Shown here: positions 1 to 5,494 of the stretch, one piece after another | Numbering within the stretch: position 1 is the stretch's first letter | Layout: every line of letters begins with the position of its first letter | Assembly: GCA_947644475.1 (NCBI GenBank) | Contig: CANRZQ010000192.1 | Coordinates: forward strand, 1-5,494 | Length of the DNA stretch: 5,494 nt | From: an uncultured Muribaculaceae bacterium | GTDB lineage: Bacteria; Bacteroidota; Bacteroidia; Bacteroidales; Muribaculaceae | Reading direction: 5' to 3' | Translations under genes and position numbers: made by a program | Notes under the pieces: model-generated | Seen by the model: the letters and a program-made list of their open reading frames with translations, nothing else | Databases searched by the model: none | Told to the model about the DNA's origin: nothing

Positions 1-55
1 CGTTGTAGCCGTTCCCGCCGCCGACCCAGATTCACAAACTCCCATAATCAAGTAA
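1..55 (+). CDS. C-terminal tail of an upstream gene (partial), possibly ExbD/TolR-like
   Basis: Reading from base 2 gives 17 residues, VVAVPAADPDSQTPIIK, ending at TAA (53-55). The codons are GC-rich at third positions like the neighbouring genes, and the stop lies one base before the TTG of the next gene, which suits a translationally coupled operon. The frame starting at base 1 is also open here, so the assignment is not unique. The remnant is too short to identify by family. An ExbD/TolR-type biopolymer transporter is guessed only because such genes usually precede a TonB-like gene in Bacteroidetes. Confidence 0.4.
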   Translation, partial: VVAVPAADPDSQTPIIK

Positions 56-56
56 A

Positions 57-890
57 TTGGACAATTCGCGCACACCTCGCATAGTGGCTGCCGCAGCCAC
101 CGCCGTGATAGCCCTGCTGCTCGTCATGGCTATGACCGTGTGGCGCCTTGCCATGCCCGAAGAAAAGCCCGAGCCTCTGGCAAAAGCCGAAATAATGCTC
201 GAGGAAGAGGAATTTGTCGACCTGCTCGAGCCGTCGCCGCTTCCACAGCAGGCCGACAACACGCCGGCGTCGGCTCAACTGCCCGAGAACTCCGACGCGC
301 AGTCGCAGCCCGCTCCCGAATCCGGAACCGACACAAAAGATGCCGGCGAGGCCGGAGTGGCCGAGCCTCCCGTTGCGGCAAAGGCCCCGTCGGAAGTGAA
401 GGTAAAAAAGAAAAAGGAAGAAGACAAAAAGAAAAAAGCCGGCCCGGAGGTCGACAAGAAAAAAGCCAAAGAAGAAGCGGTGAAACGCGAGGCCAACAAT
501 CAGGTGAGCAACGCCTTCGCATCGGCATCGGGCAAGCATAACACCAAGAACGGCACCGCCGACAAAGACAACGCCGGGCGCGCCGACGGAAAAGCCCGGC
601 AAGGCAACCTCTCGGGCCGCGGCACAGGCACCGTGGGCGGCGGATGGCGTCTTCCCGCCTATTCCCCCGTGCCAAGCACCGTGACAGGAAGCGTGAAACT
701 CGTGGTGAAAATCGACCGCGACGGCCGCGTCACATCCGTGCGTTTCGACGGAGGCAACGCTCCGGCAGCCACCGACGCCGCCGTGCGCGCCGCCTGCGTG
801 GCCGAAGTGAAATCGCGCCGCTTCACCCATCCCCGCCCCGCCGAAGCCCCCGAATCAGCCACCGCCTACATCACCTACACCTTCCGCTAA
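57..890 (+). CDS. TonB/TolA-like energy transducer protein
   Basis: A 277-residue protein with TonB/TolA architecture. A short cytoplasmic N-terminus is followed by one hydrophobic anchor (about residues 9-31). Then comes an acidic, Pro/Gln/Ala-rich stretch (35-112), a Lys/Glu-rich segment that could be a helical periplasmic spacer (about 114-146), a Gly/Asn/Ser-rich linker (150-197), and a C-terminal domain of about 75 residues (about 200-277). The last contains GSVKLVVKIDRDGRVTSVRF, the beta-strand pattern of TonB C-terminal domains. By family, such proteins cross the periplasm and pass proton-motive energy from an ExbB/ExbD motor to outer-membrane receptors, or act in Tol-type envelope maintenance; the sequence does not distinguish these roles. 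The start is uncertain. An in-frame TAA at 45-47 limits it, TTG at 57 keeps the membrane anchor, GTG at 84 is an alternative, and the first ATG (126) would cut into the anchor. There is no clear Shine-Dalgarno sequence. The gene is GC-rich (about 72% on the 721-780 line), with A-rich lysine runs at 400-480. Confidence 0.8.
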   Translation: MDNSRTPRIVAAAATAVIALLLVMAMTVWRLAMPEEKPEPLAKAEIMLEEEEFVDLLEPSPLPQQADNTPASAQLPENSDAQSQPAPESGTDTKDAGEAGVAEPPVAAKAPSEVKVKKKKEEDKKKKAGPEVDKKKAKEEAVKREANNQVSNAFASASGKHNTKNGTADKDNAGRADGKARQGNLSGRGTGTVGGGWRLPAYSPVPSTVTGSVKLVVKIDRDGRVTSVRFDGGNAPAATDAAVRAACVAEVKSRRFTHPRPAEAPESATAYITYTFR

Positions 891-904
891 CGTCCCAATA
901 CTTA

Positions 905-2095
905 ATGGTACAATCATATTCATCCGACCTGATAAAATACGCAAAGGCGGCAGACGAAATCAAACACGCTATTGAACGGAGCCGCTATCGCAGCGTAGCG
1001 ACCGTTAACAGAGAGACTTTGTCTCTCTATTTCGGTGTCGGGAAGTTCGTTTCAGAAAATTCACGAACTCATTTTTGGGGTACCGGCGCATTGACATCTA
1101 TTTCTGTTCTTCTCCAAAAAGAATTGCCCGGCTTGAGAGGCTTTTCTGAATCCGGTTTGAAACGGATGCGCATTTTTTATGAAGAATGGAGTGCGCTGAT
1201 ATCTTCGCCCAAGTGTCTAAAAGATACACATTCAGAGACATCTTCCTGTTTAAATCGTCCAACAGTGTTGGACGATTTAAACATCGATGAACATCTGCTG
1301 CTAAACCTGCTGCTTCATCCTGCCGATGTTTCATTTTCTTGGGAAGATTTCTTAAAAATAAGTTTCTCTCATCACATTGAGATACTCACTCGATCGAAAG
1401 ACCTGGCCGAGCGATTATTCTATATCCATTCTGCTGCTCAAAGCGCATGGTCGCTCTCCACTCTCAAGAATTACATCAAAGAGGGAATATATGCCAGACA
1501 AGGTATTATGCCAAGCAATTTCACCCGAGTCCTTCCCGAAACCGCCTATGCGTCAAAAGCAATAATGGCATTCAAGGATGAATATATGCTTGAAATGGTG
1601 AATCTCGAAAATGTCGGCGAACGGGAGCAGGACTGGAATGAGAAAGTTATCGAAAATCAAATCGTAACGAACATCAAACAATTCATACTCAAATTCGGTA
1701 ATGATTTTGCCTTCATCGACAGCCAGCATCGTCTGATTGTAGCGGGAGAAGAGATGTATGCGGATTTGGTATTCTTTAATCGTGAATTGAATGCAAGCGT
1801 CATAATAGAACTAAAACGCGGAAAATTCAGGACCAATTATCTTGGACAGTTGAGCGGCTATCTCACTGCCTACGATATGGTGGAAAAGAAATCTCACGAA
1901 AATCCATCTATCGGAATCATTTTATGTCAGGACGCCAACCGACAATTCGTTGAAATCATGGTTAGAGACTATGACAAGCCAATGGGTGTCGCCACATATC
2001 GCACAGCACAAGAAATGCCGGAAAATTTACGGAGGACGTTGCCTGACATAAATGAACTACAACAATTATTATCCGAAGACATGACTACCGGCTAA
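905..2095 (+). CDS. PDDEXK nuclease domain protein, DUF1016/YhcG family
   Basis: A 396-residue protein with both halves of the YhcG family. The N-terminal DUF1016-type domain (about 10-195) has the vNxE..xxY..xGk pattern (35-47), the LPGLRGFSESGLKRMRIFYEEW block (74-95) and SFSHHIEI (153-160). The C-terminal PD-(D/E)xK nuclease domain (about 240-370) has D287 in YADLVFF, E302 and K304 in IELKRGKF, and Q315 in LGQL, so the catalytic set looks intact. By family it is a predicted nuclease, often beside restriction or other defence genes; its substrate is not established here. The ATG at 905 is chosen because it begins 14 bases after the previous stop and matches the family N-terminus. The same frame is open upstream to 644, but only as an overlap with the TonB-like gene. 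Tandem TAA codons end it. The gene is AT-richer (about 40-42% on sampled lines) than its neighbours and uses TTA, AGA and ATA codons, suggesting transfer. Its linker contains a perfect 37-bp palindrome (1247-1283). Confidence 0.93.
   Translation: MVQSYSSDLIKYAKAADEIKHAIERSRYRSVATVNRETLSLYFGVGKFVSENSRTHFWGTGALTSISVLLQKELPGLRGFSESGLKRMRIFYEEWSALISSPKCLKDTHSETSSCLNRPTVLDDLNIDEHLLLNLLLHPADVSFSWEDFLKISFSHHIEILTRSKDLAERLFYIHSAAQSAWSLSTLKNYIKEGIYARQGIMPSNFTRVLPETAYASKAIMAFKDEYMLEMVNLENVGEREQDWNEKVIENQIVTNIKQFILKFGNDFAFIDSQHRLIVAGEEMYADLVFFNRELNASVIIELKRGKFRTNYLGQLSGYLTAYDMVEKKSHENPSIGIILCQDANRQFVEIMVRDYDKPMGVATYRTAQEMPENLRRTLPDINELQQLLSEDMTTG
1247..1283. repeat. Perfect 37-bp palindrome inside the DUF1016 gene
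   Basis: The left arm TGTTTAAATCGTCCAACA (1247-1264) and right arm TGTTGGACGATTTAAACA (1266-1283) are exact reverse complements around a single central G (1265); pairing stops at C1246/T1284. It starts exactly on a codon boundary and encodes C115 to N126 (CLNRPTVLDDLN) plus one base. The opposite strand reads CLNRPTLLDDLN. In RNA it could form a stem of about 17 bp with a three-base loop. No convincing target-site duplication flanks it. It lies in the variable linker of the nuclease N-terminal domain. Confidence 0.95.
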
Positions 2096-2105
2096 TAAGA
2101 CATTA

Positions 2106-3632
2106 TTGTCAATTATATATAACATCCGTAATATCTTGCAAAACTCCCTTAAATATCAGAACCGGATACTGGCTGCCGTGGCCGCGGCCATAGGACTTGT
2201 GTACGCATGGCTCGGAGCCGGCATGTCGTTTATCGGCGACGACATTGGATACTATTCGGGGATGTCCGCCTCAATCCGTCACCTTTGGGAATATCCCCTT
2301 TGGGCCGGCAGGCATATCCTGTCGACAAACGGACGCATGGCCAACCTTATAAGCCCGATTTTCTACCATCTTCTTCCGCAATGGATATTATGCCTCGTGA
2401 ACGGGGCGGCCTACGCCGCGTTCTACTATCTTATGGCCCGCATCCTTCCATGGGGCAGGCGCACGCTCACGGCGCGGCTTGCCGTAATGGCCGTCGTGGC
2501 GTTCACATTTCCGTGGTGGGACGTGTTCATGCTCTTCATCGTAGCCCTCAATTATCTCTGGACCACGGTGGCGGTGCTCCTGTTCCTCGTGGCCTTATAT
2601 AAATATGAGTATGCGAGCAATAAGGCCCTGCGATGGGCTTTGGTTTTATTCGCCGTTTTCGCCGGATGGATGCACGAGGCCGCCGGGCTTCCCCTTGCCG
2701 GAGCACTCCTCATCTATGCCATATGGGTGAAGGGCTGGCCGACGATAAGCCCGATGCGCCGCCACATGATTATGGCGTTCTGCGTCGGCGCCCTCATGGG
2801 CATGCTGTCGCCTGCGATGTGGCGACGCATTTTCCAGGACAAGATTCCCGACGACACGCCACTGGGCCTTGTGATGAAAAGTTGCTGGATAGGCTGCGCG
2901 CTCGTCGTGGCCGTGGCCGTGCTTTGGATGGCGCGTCCCGAAAAGGTCAAGACGCTCATGCGCGAGCCGTTCTGCGTGTTTTTCCTCGCCACTTGCGCCT
3001 CTATGTGCATCGTGGCAGCCGGAGGCATACTCTGGCGCAGTGGTTTTTTCGCACAGGTGTATGCCCTCCTTGCGTTCGGATGGTGGCTTCGCCCGAAAGC
3101 CGGTGCCGTAACCCGCATTGCGGCGGCCGCTGCCTCAACCGCGCTGATATGCGCGCTGGCGTTCCACTTCGGTTCGTTCTGCTTTTACCAGACTAAGATG
3201 AACGCCGAACTGTCGGAGGCCCTGTCGAGATATGCCGCCGACCCCTCTAAAGAGATTACGCTCCCCTACCACAACGAGCCCGACCTGCCCTGGCATGTGC
3301 TGCGCAAGACACGCGGAGTGCCCGACACCGACGATTTCTACCTCCTCTCCACTGTCACATCCCACTATCCGGGCCTCACCGACCCCAGGCCGTTCGGATG
3401 TTTCTACTCGCCCAAAGAACCCGTGGCCGCCGGCTCCATTTTCCCGGCCACATTCATCCCCGAAGGCGGCGGCACATATGCCGACAGCATCCCCGAGGGA
3501 GCCGCCCCTCTGCGCGACTCCTCCGGCCGGTATTCCATAACCGTCGACGGCCGCGAGCATATAGTGACTCCCCTGCACGATGGCCGCTACTTCATCAATG
3601 CCCGCGACCTCGACCCCTCCGGCTCATATTAA
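2106..3632 (+). CDS. Polytopic membrane protein, DUF6056-like (possible GT-C-type fold)
   Basis: A 508-residue integral membrane protein with roughly ten hydrophobic segments, at about residues 21-39, 85-110, 123-139, 141-164, 175-190, 195-208, 219-236, 256-275, 288-328 and 335-358. A soluble C-terminal region of about 140 residues follows. After the first segment comes FIGDDIGYY (42-50), then NGR (75-77), and later GWMHEAAGLPLAGAL (187-201). An acidic DD pair after TM1, an NGR and a W-x-H-E-x-x-G-x-P block are what I recall of DUF6056 proteins, some of which are described as glucosyltransferase-like. Enzymatic function is inference only. An in-frame TGA at 2082-2084 limits the start. No ATG occurs before 2223 (codon 40), which would delete TM1, so TTG at 2106, or TTG at 2136, is the likely start, 10 bases after the nuclease stop. 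It is GC-rich (about 65% on the 2401-2460 line), like the host-type genes and unlike the nuclease gene. A lipid-linked sugar transferase or O-antigen-type membrane protein is possible. Confidence 0.72.
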   Translation: MSIIYNIRNILQNSLKYQNRILAAVAAAIGLVYAWLGAGMSFIGDDIGYYSGMSASIRHLWEYPLWAGRHILSTNGRMANLISPIFYHLLPQWILCLVNGAAYAAFYYLMARILPWGRRTLTARLAVMAVVAFTFPWWDVFMLFIVALNYLWTTVAVLLFLVALYKYEYASNKALRWALVLFAVFAGWMHEAAGLPLAGALLIYAIWVKGWPTISPMRRHMIMAFCVGALMGMLSPAMWRRIFQDKIPDDTPLGLVMKSCWIGCALVVAVAVLWMARPEKVKTLMREPFCVFFLATCASMCIVAAGGILWRSGFFAQVYALLAFGWWLRPKAGAVTRIAAAAASTALICALAFHFGSFCFYQTKMNAELSEALSRYAADPSKEITLPYHNEPDLPWHVLRKTRGVPDTDDFYLLSTVTSHYPGLTDPRPFGCFYSPKEPVAAGSIFPATFIPEGGGTYADSIPEGAAPLRDSSGRYSITVDGREHIVTPLHDGRYFINARDLDPSGSY

Positions 3633-3634
3633 TT

Positions 3635-3666
3635 TTTGCTTTTTTCGGGGAAAAATGCTAATTTTG
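3635..3666 (+). promoter_or_regulatory. Putative Bacteroidetes sigma-ABfr-type promoter for the CvpA gene
   Basis: TTTG (3635-3638) and TAATTTTG (3659-3666) match the Bacteroidetes -33 (TTTG) and -7 (TAnnTTTG) consensus, separated by 20 bases, which is the normal spacing. Transcription would begin near 3670, giving a leader of roughly 35-40 bases before the ATG at 3708. The element sits in the 75-base gap between the DUF6056-like and CvpA genes. The match is by eye, and T-rich context raises the chance of coincidence. Confidence 0.6.
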
Positions 3667-3674
3667 CCGAAAAA
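3641..3674. repeat. Inverted repeat overlapping the CvpA-gene promoter
   Basis: TTTTTCGG (3641-3648) is the exact reverse complement of CCGAAAAA (3667-3674), separated by 18 bases. The same left arm can instead pair locally: TTTTTC (3641-3646) with GAAAAA (3650-3655) around GGG. The long repeat spans the proposed -7 box, so it could be an operator or a structure in read-through RNA from the upstream gene. The arms are A/T-rich, so chance is possible. It lacks the GC stem followed by a U-run expected of an intrinsic terminator. Confidence 0.4.
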
Positions 3675-3707
3675 TCAATCTCTCACGTTTCTATACCCCA
3701 ACCCTGT

Positions 3708-4223
3708 ATGTCTCCCTTTGAAATATTCCTGCTGATAGTGACGGTCGGCGCGGCCCTGCTCGGTTTTCGCAGCGGCCTCGTAAAGCAGATTGGCTCGCTC
3801 GCAGGCATTATCGCGGCAATTATAGCCTGCCGCATTTTCGGGCCGCAACTTGCCGAGTATTGGAGCAGTTCGGCCTCCGGAGCCTCCGAGGCGGCCATGT
3901 ACTATATCTTCGCATATGCTGCGGTGGCCATCGTGGCATATCTTGTGATGGTGCTGGTGGCTCGCCTGGCCCGGAGCATCATCCACGGCCTCTGCTTAGG
4001 CATAATCGACCGCTTAGCGGGCGCCTTGTTCAAGGTGCTCGAATGGCTGCTTGTGTGCTCGCTGGCCTACAACCTGTGGGTGGCCGTGATGCCCGATAGT
4101 GCTCCGGCCGACGGCGAGATTTGGAAACAGCGTCTGCTCACGCTCGCACCCACCGTGATTGGCTCCGAGACAGCCCGGGAGTTCCTGCAAGGCGTCGGCA
4201 ATGCCGTCACCGGCAACCATTGA
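3708..4223 (+). CDS. CvpA family membrane protein
   Basis: A 171-residue inner-membrane protein with four predicted membrane segments at about residues 4-24, 29-47, 63-85 and 105-127. It carries the family hallmarks: an N-terminal segment ending GFRSGLVKQ (19-27), the following SLAGIIAAIIA helix, and GIIDRLAGALFKVLEWLL (98-115), which corresponds to the conserved G-x-x-D-R-x-x-G motif. CvpA proteins were named for a colicin V production requirement in Escherichia coli and are widely linked to envelope functions, but the biochemical role is not settled. The ATG at 3708 places the first membrane helix at the extreme N-terminus, as usual for the family. The same frame is open back to TTG 3636, but that would add 24 polar residues overlapping the proposed promoter. 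The length is normal (family about 160-180). sufB follows after a 58-base gap; from memory, CvpA next to suf genes recurs in Bacteroidales. Confidence 0.9.
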   Translation: MSPFEIFLLIVTVGAALLGFRSGLVKQIGSLAGIIAAIIACRIFGPQLAEYWSSSASGASEAAMYYIFAYAAVAIVAYLVMVLVARLARSIIHGLCLGIIDRLAGALFKVLEWLLVCSLAYNLWVAVMPDSAPADGEIWKQRLLTLAPTVIGSETAREFLQGVGNAVTGNH

Positions 4224-4228
4224 CCGTT

Positions 4229-4236
4229 TATTTTTG
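4229..4236 (+). promoter_or_regulatory. Putative -7 promoter element for sufB
   Basis: TATTTTTG (4229-4236) fits the Bacteroidetes TAnnTTTG -7 consensus and starts five bases after the CvpA stop codon. Initiation would fall near 4240. No good TTTG -33 box is seen at the expected distance (around 4205-4209, inside the CvpA gene), so the promoter may be weak, activator-dependent, or a chance match. Its position favours the sufB ATG at 4282 (leader of about 40 bases) over the ATG at 4246, which would be almost leaderless. Confidence 0.45.
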
Positions 4237-4281
4237 TTCGATATTATGGGATTAAACGAATCCTGTAAAGATATAAATATT

Positions 4282-5494
4282 ATGATTGAAGATAAGATGC
4301 CCGGCAAAGACGACAGCGGCGAAATTCTGGCCGATGCCACTTCGGGCGAATACAAATACGGATTTGTGACCGACATCGACACCGACATCGTCCCTCCGGG
4401 GCTGTCGGAAGATGTGATACGCCTCATCTCTGCAAAAAAAGGCGAACCCGAATGGCTGCTCGAATTCCGCCTGAAAGCCTACCGCAAATGGCTCACCATG
4501 AAGATGCCCGACTGGGCTCATCTCGACATTCCGCCCATCGACTACCAGGCCATCAGCTACTACGCCGCACCGGTAAAGAAGAAAGACTCTCCCAAGAGCC
4601 TCGATGAGGTCGACCCCGAACTTATCGACACATTCAACAAACTCGGCATCTCGCTCGAGGAGCAGAAGAAACTCTCGGGCGTTGCCGTCGACGCCGTCAT
4701 GGACTCCGTGTCGGTGAAAACCACCCACCGCGAGAAACTCGCCGAACTCGGCATCATATTCTGCTCGTTCTCAGAGGCCGTGCGCGACTATCCCGACCTT
4801 GTGCGCAAATATCTCGGCAAGGTGGTGCCCTATACCGACAATTTCTTTGCCGCCCTCAACTCGGCGGTGTTTTCCGACGGCTCGTTTGTCTACATCCCCA
4901 AAGGCGTTAGATGCCCGATGGAACTGTCGACCTATTTCCGCATCAACGCCGCCGGAACGGGCCAGTTCGAGCGCACGCTCATCGTGGCCGACGACGACTC
5001 CTACGTCTCATATCTCGAAGGCTGCACAGCCCCTATGCGCGACGAAAACCAACTCCACGCCGCCATAGTGGAAATAGTGGTTGAGGAACGCGCCGAAGTA
5101 AAATATTCCACCGTGCAGAACTGGTATGCCGGCGACAAGGAAGGCCGCGGCGGCGTCTACAACTTCGTTACCAAACGCGGCCTGTGCCGCGGCTTCCGCT
5201 CCAAGATTTCATGGACCCAGGTCGAGACCGGCTCGGCAATCACATGGAAATATCCCGGATGCATCCTCGCCGGCGACGAATCGGTGGGCGAATTCTATTC
5301 CGTGGCCGTGACCAACAACCGCCAGCAGGCCGACACCGGCACAAAAATGATACATCTCGGCCGTCGCACACGCTCTACCATCGTGTCGAAAGGCATCTCG
5401 GCCGGACACTCCCAGAACAGTTACCGCGGACTCGTGTCTGTGGCCCCGGGTGCCGAGGGCGCGCGCAACTACACGCAATGCGACTCCCTGCTCC
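4282..5494 (+). CDS. sufB: Fe-S cluster assembly scaffold SufB (3' partial)
   Basis: The open frame runs off the window after 404 codons plus one base; bacterial SufB is usually about 470-495 residues, so roughly 70-90 are missing. Recognition is direct: EPEWLLEFRLKAYRKW near residues 56-71, then IPPIDYQAISYYA, AVDAVMDSVSVKTTHREKL, NFFAALNSAVFSDGSFVYIP, KGVRCPMELSTYFRINA, YVSYLEGCTAP, and the beta-helix core with VKYSTVQNWYAGD, KRGLCRGF and TGTKMIHLG. It ends in GARNYTQCDSLL. C400 aligns with the essential Cys405 of E. coli SufB. By family, SufB forms SufBC2D with SufC and SufD in the cytoplasm, takes sulfur from the SufS-type cysteine desulfurase, and builds Fe-S clusters. ATG 4282 is chosen because it suits the family N-terminus and the proposed promoter; an in-frame ATG at 4246 would add 12 residues. 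No stop or frameshift is seen. sufC, sufD and sufS would be expected downstream. Confidence 0.97.
   Translation, partial: MIEDKMPGKDDSGEILADATSGEYKYGFVTDIDTDIVPPGLSEDVIRLISAKKGEPEWLLEFRLKAYRKWLTMKMPDWAHLDIPPIDYQAISYYAAPVKKKDSPKSLDEVDPELIDTFNKLGISLEEQKKLSGVAVDAVMDSVSVKTTHREKLAELGIIFCSFSEAVRDYPDLVRKYLGKVVPYTDNFFAALNSAVFSDGSFVYIPKGVRCPMELSTYFRINAAGTGQFERTLIVADDDSYVSYLEGCTAPMRDENQLHAAIVEIVVEERAEVKYSTVQNWYAGDKEGRGGVYNFVTKRGLCRGFRSKISWTQVETGSAITWKYPGCILAGDESVGEFYSVAVTNNRQQADTGTKMIHLGRRTRSTIVSKGISAGHSQNSYRGLVSVAPGAEGARNYTQCDSLL

Noticed and set aside
48..830. 260-residue open frame on the minus strand opposite the TonB-like gene
   Set aside because: Its composition (Gly/His/Phe/Arg-rich, with no domain pattern) is typical of antisense frames over GC-rich genes, while the + strand protein has a coherent TonB-like layout.
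644..904. N-terminal extension of the nuclease frame upstream of 905
   Set aside because: This part overlaps the TonB-like gene and reads as an Arg-rich shadow; the family N-terminus begins at the ATG at 905.
975..1006. Nested inverted repeats AACGG/CCGTT and CGCTA/TAGCG near the start of the nuclease gene
   Set aside because: The arms are only five bases each with unequal spacing, inside codons of a conserved Arg-rich segment; this is compatible with chance.
1098..1334. Minus-strand frame of 78 residues containing CLNRPTLLDDLN, resembling part of the nuclease
   Set aside because: The resemblance follows automatically from the palindrome being read from the other strand; nothing else in the frame looks like a gene.
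3633..3650. T-rich run after the DUF6056-like gene as an intrinsic terminator
   Set aside because: No GC-rich stem precedes the T tract, so termination here is not supported.
3636..3707. Longer CvpA protein starting at TTG 3636
   Set aside because: The 24 extra residues are polar and atypical for the family, and they would be encoded by the promoter region; the ATG at 3708 gives the expected N-terminus.
4252..4728. 158-residue minus-strand frame opposite sufB
   Set aside because: It is a shadow of a strongly conserved coding region; no start context or domain supports it.

Overview
The window reads as chromosomal DNA from a GC-rich member of the Bacteroidales, possibly Muribaculaceae-like. 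This rests on a SufB protein of the Bacteroidetes type, a Bacteroidetes-style YhcG/DUF1016 nuclease, a DUF6056-like membrane protein, weak or absent Shine-Dalgarno sequences, and TAnnTTTG-type promoter elements in the two informative intergenic gaps. The placement is an inference from recalled family resemblance, not from a search.

Layout: everything is on the + strand and tightly packed. Bases 1-55 are probably the last codons of an upstream gene. A TonB/TolA-like energy-transducer protein follows (57-890, TTG start). Next is a PDDEXK nuclease of the DUF1016/YhcG family (905-2095), then a DUF6056-like polytopic membrane protein (2106-3632, TTG start), a CvpA-family membrane protein (3708-4223), and sufB (4282 to the window end, 3' truncated). 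The first four coding segments are separated by at most 14 bases and could be one transcript. cvpA and sufB each have a Bacteroidetes-type promoter element upstream. No gene-free stretch exceeds about 75 bases, and I saw no tRNA, rRNA, CRISPR array or transposase.

How the genes relate: the TonB-like protein would work at the envelope with an ExbB/ExbD motor, whose genes would be expected upstream. sufB starts an iron-sulfur cluster assembly locus that should continue past the window. The nuclease gene stands apart from the rest: it is about 40-42% GC on sampled lines, while its neighbours sample at 65-72%. This suggests a horizontally acquired single-gene insertion between housekeeping-type genes.

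The most striking anomaly is a perfect 37-bp palindrome (two 18-bp arms around one central G) inside the nuclease reading frame, in the linker between its N-terminal domain halves. Both strands read nearly the same peptide across it. I cannot demonstrate a wholly new system here. The palindrome and the nuclease gene that carries it are the best candidates for a second look.
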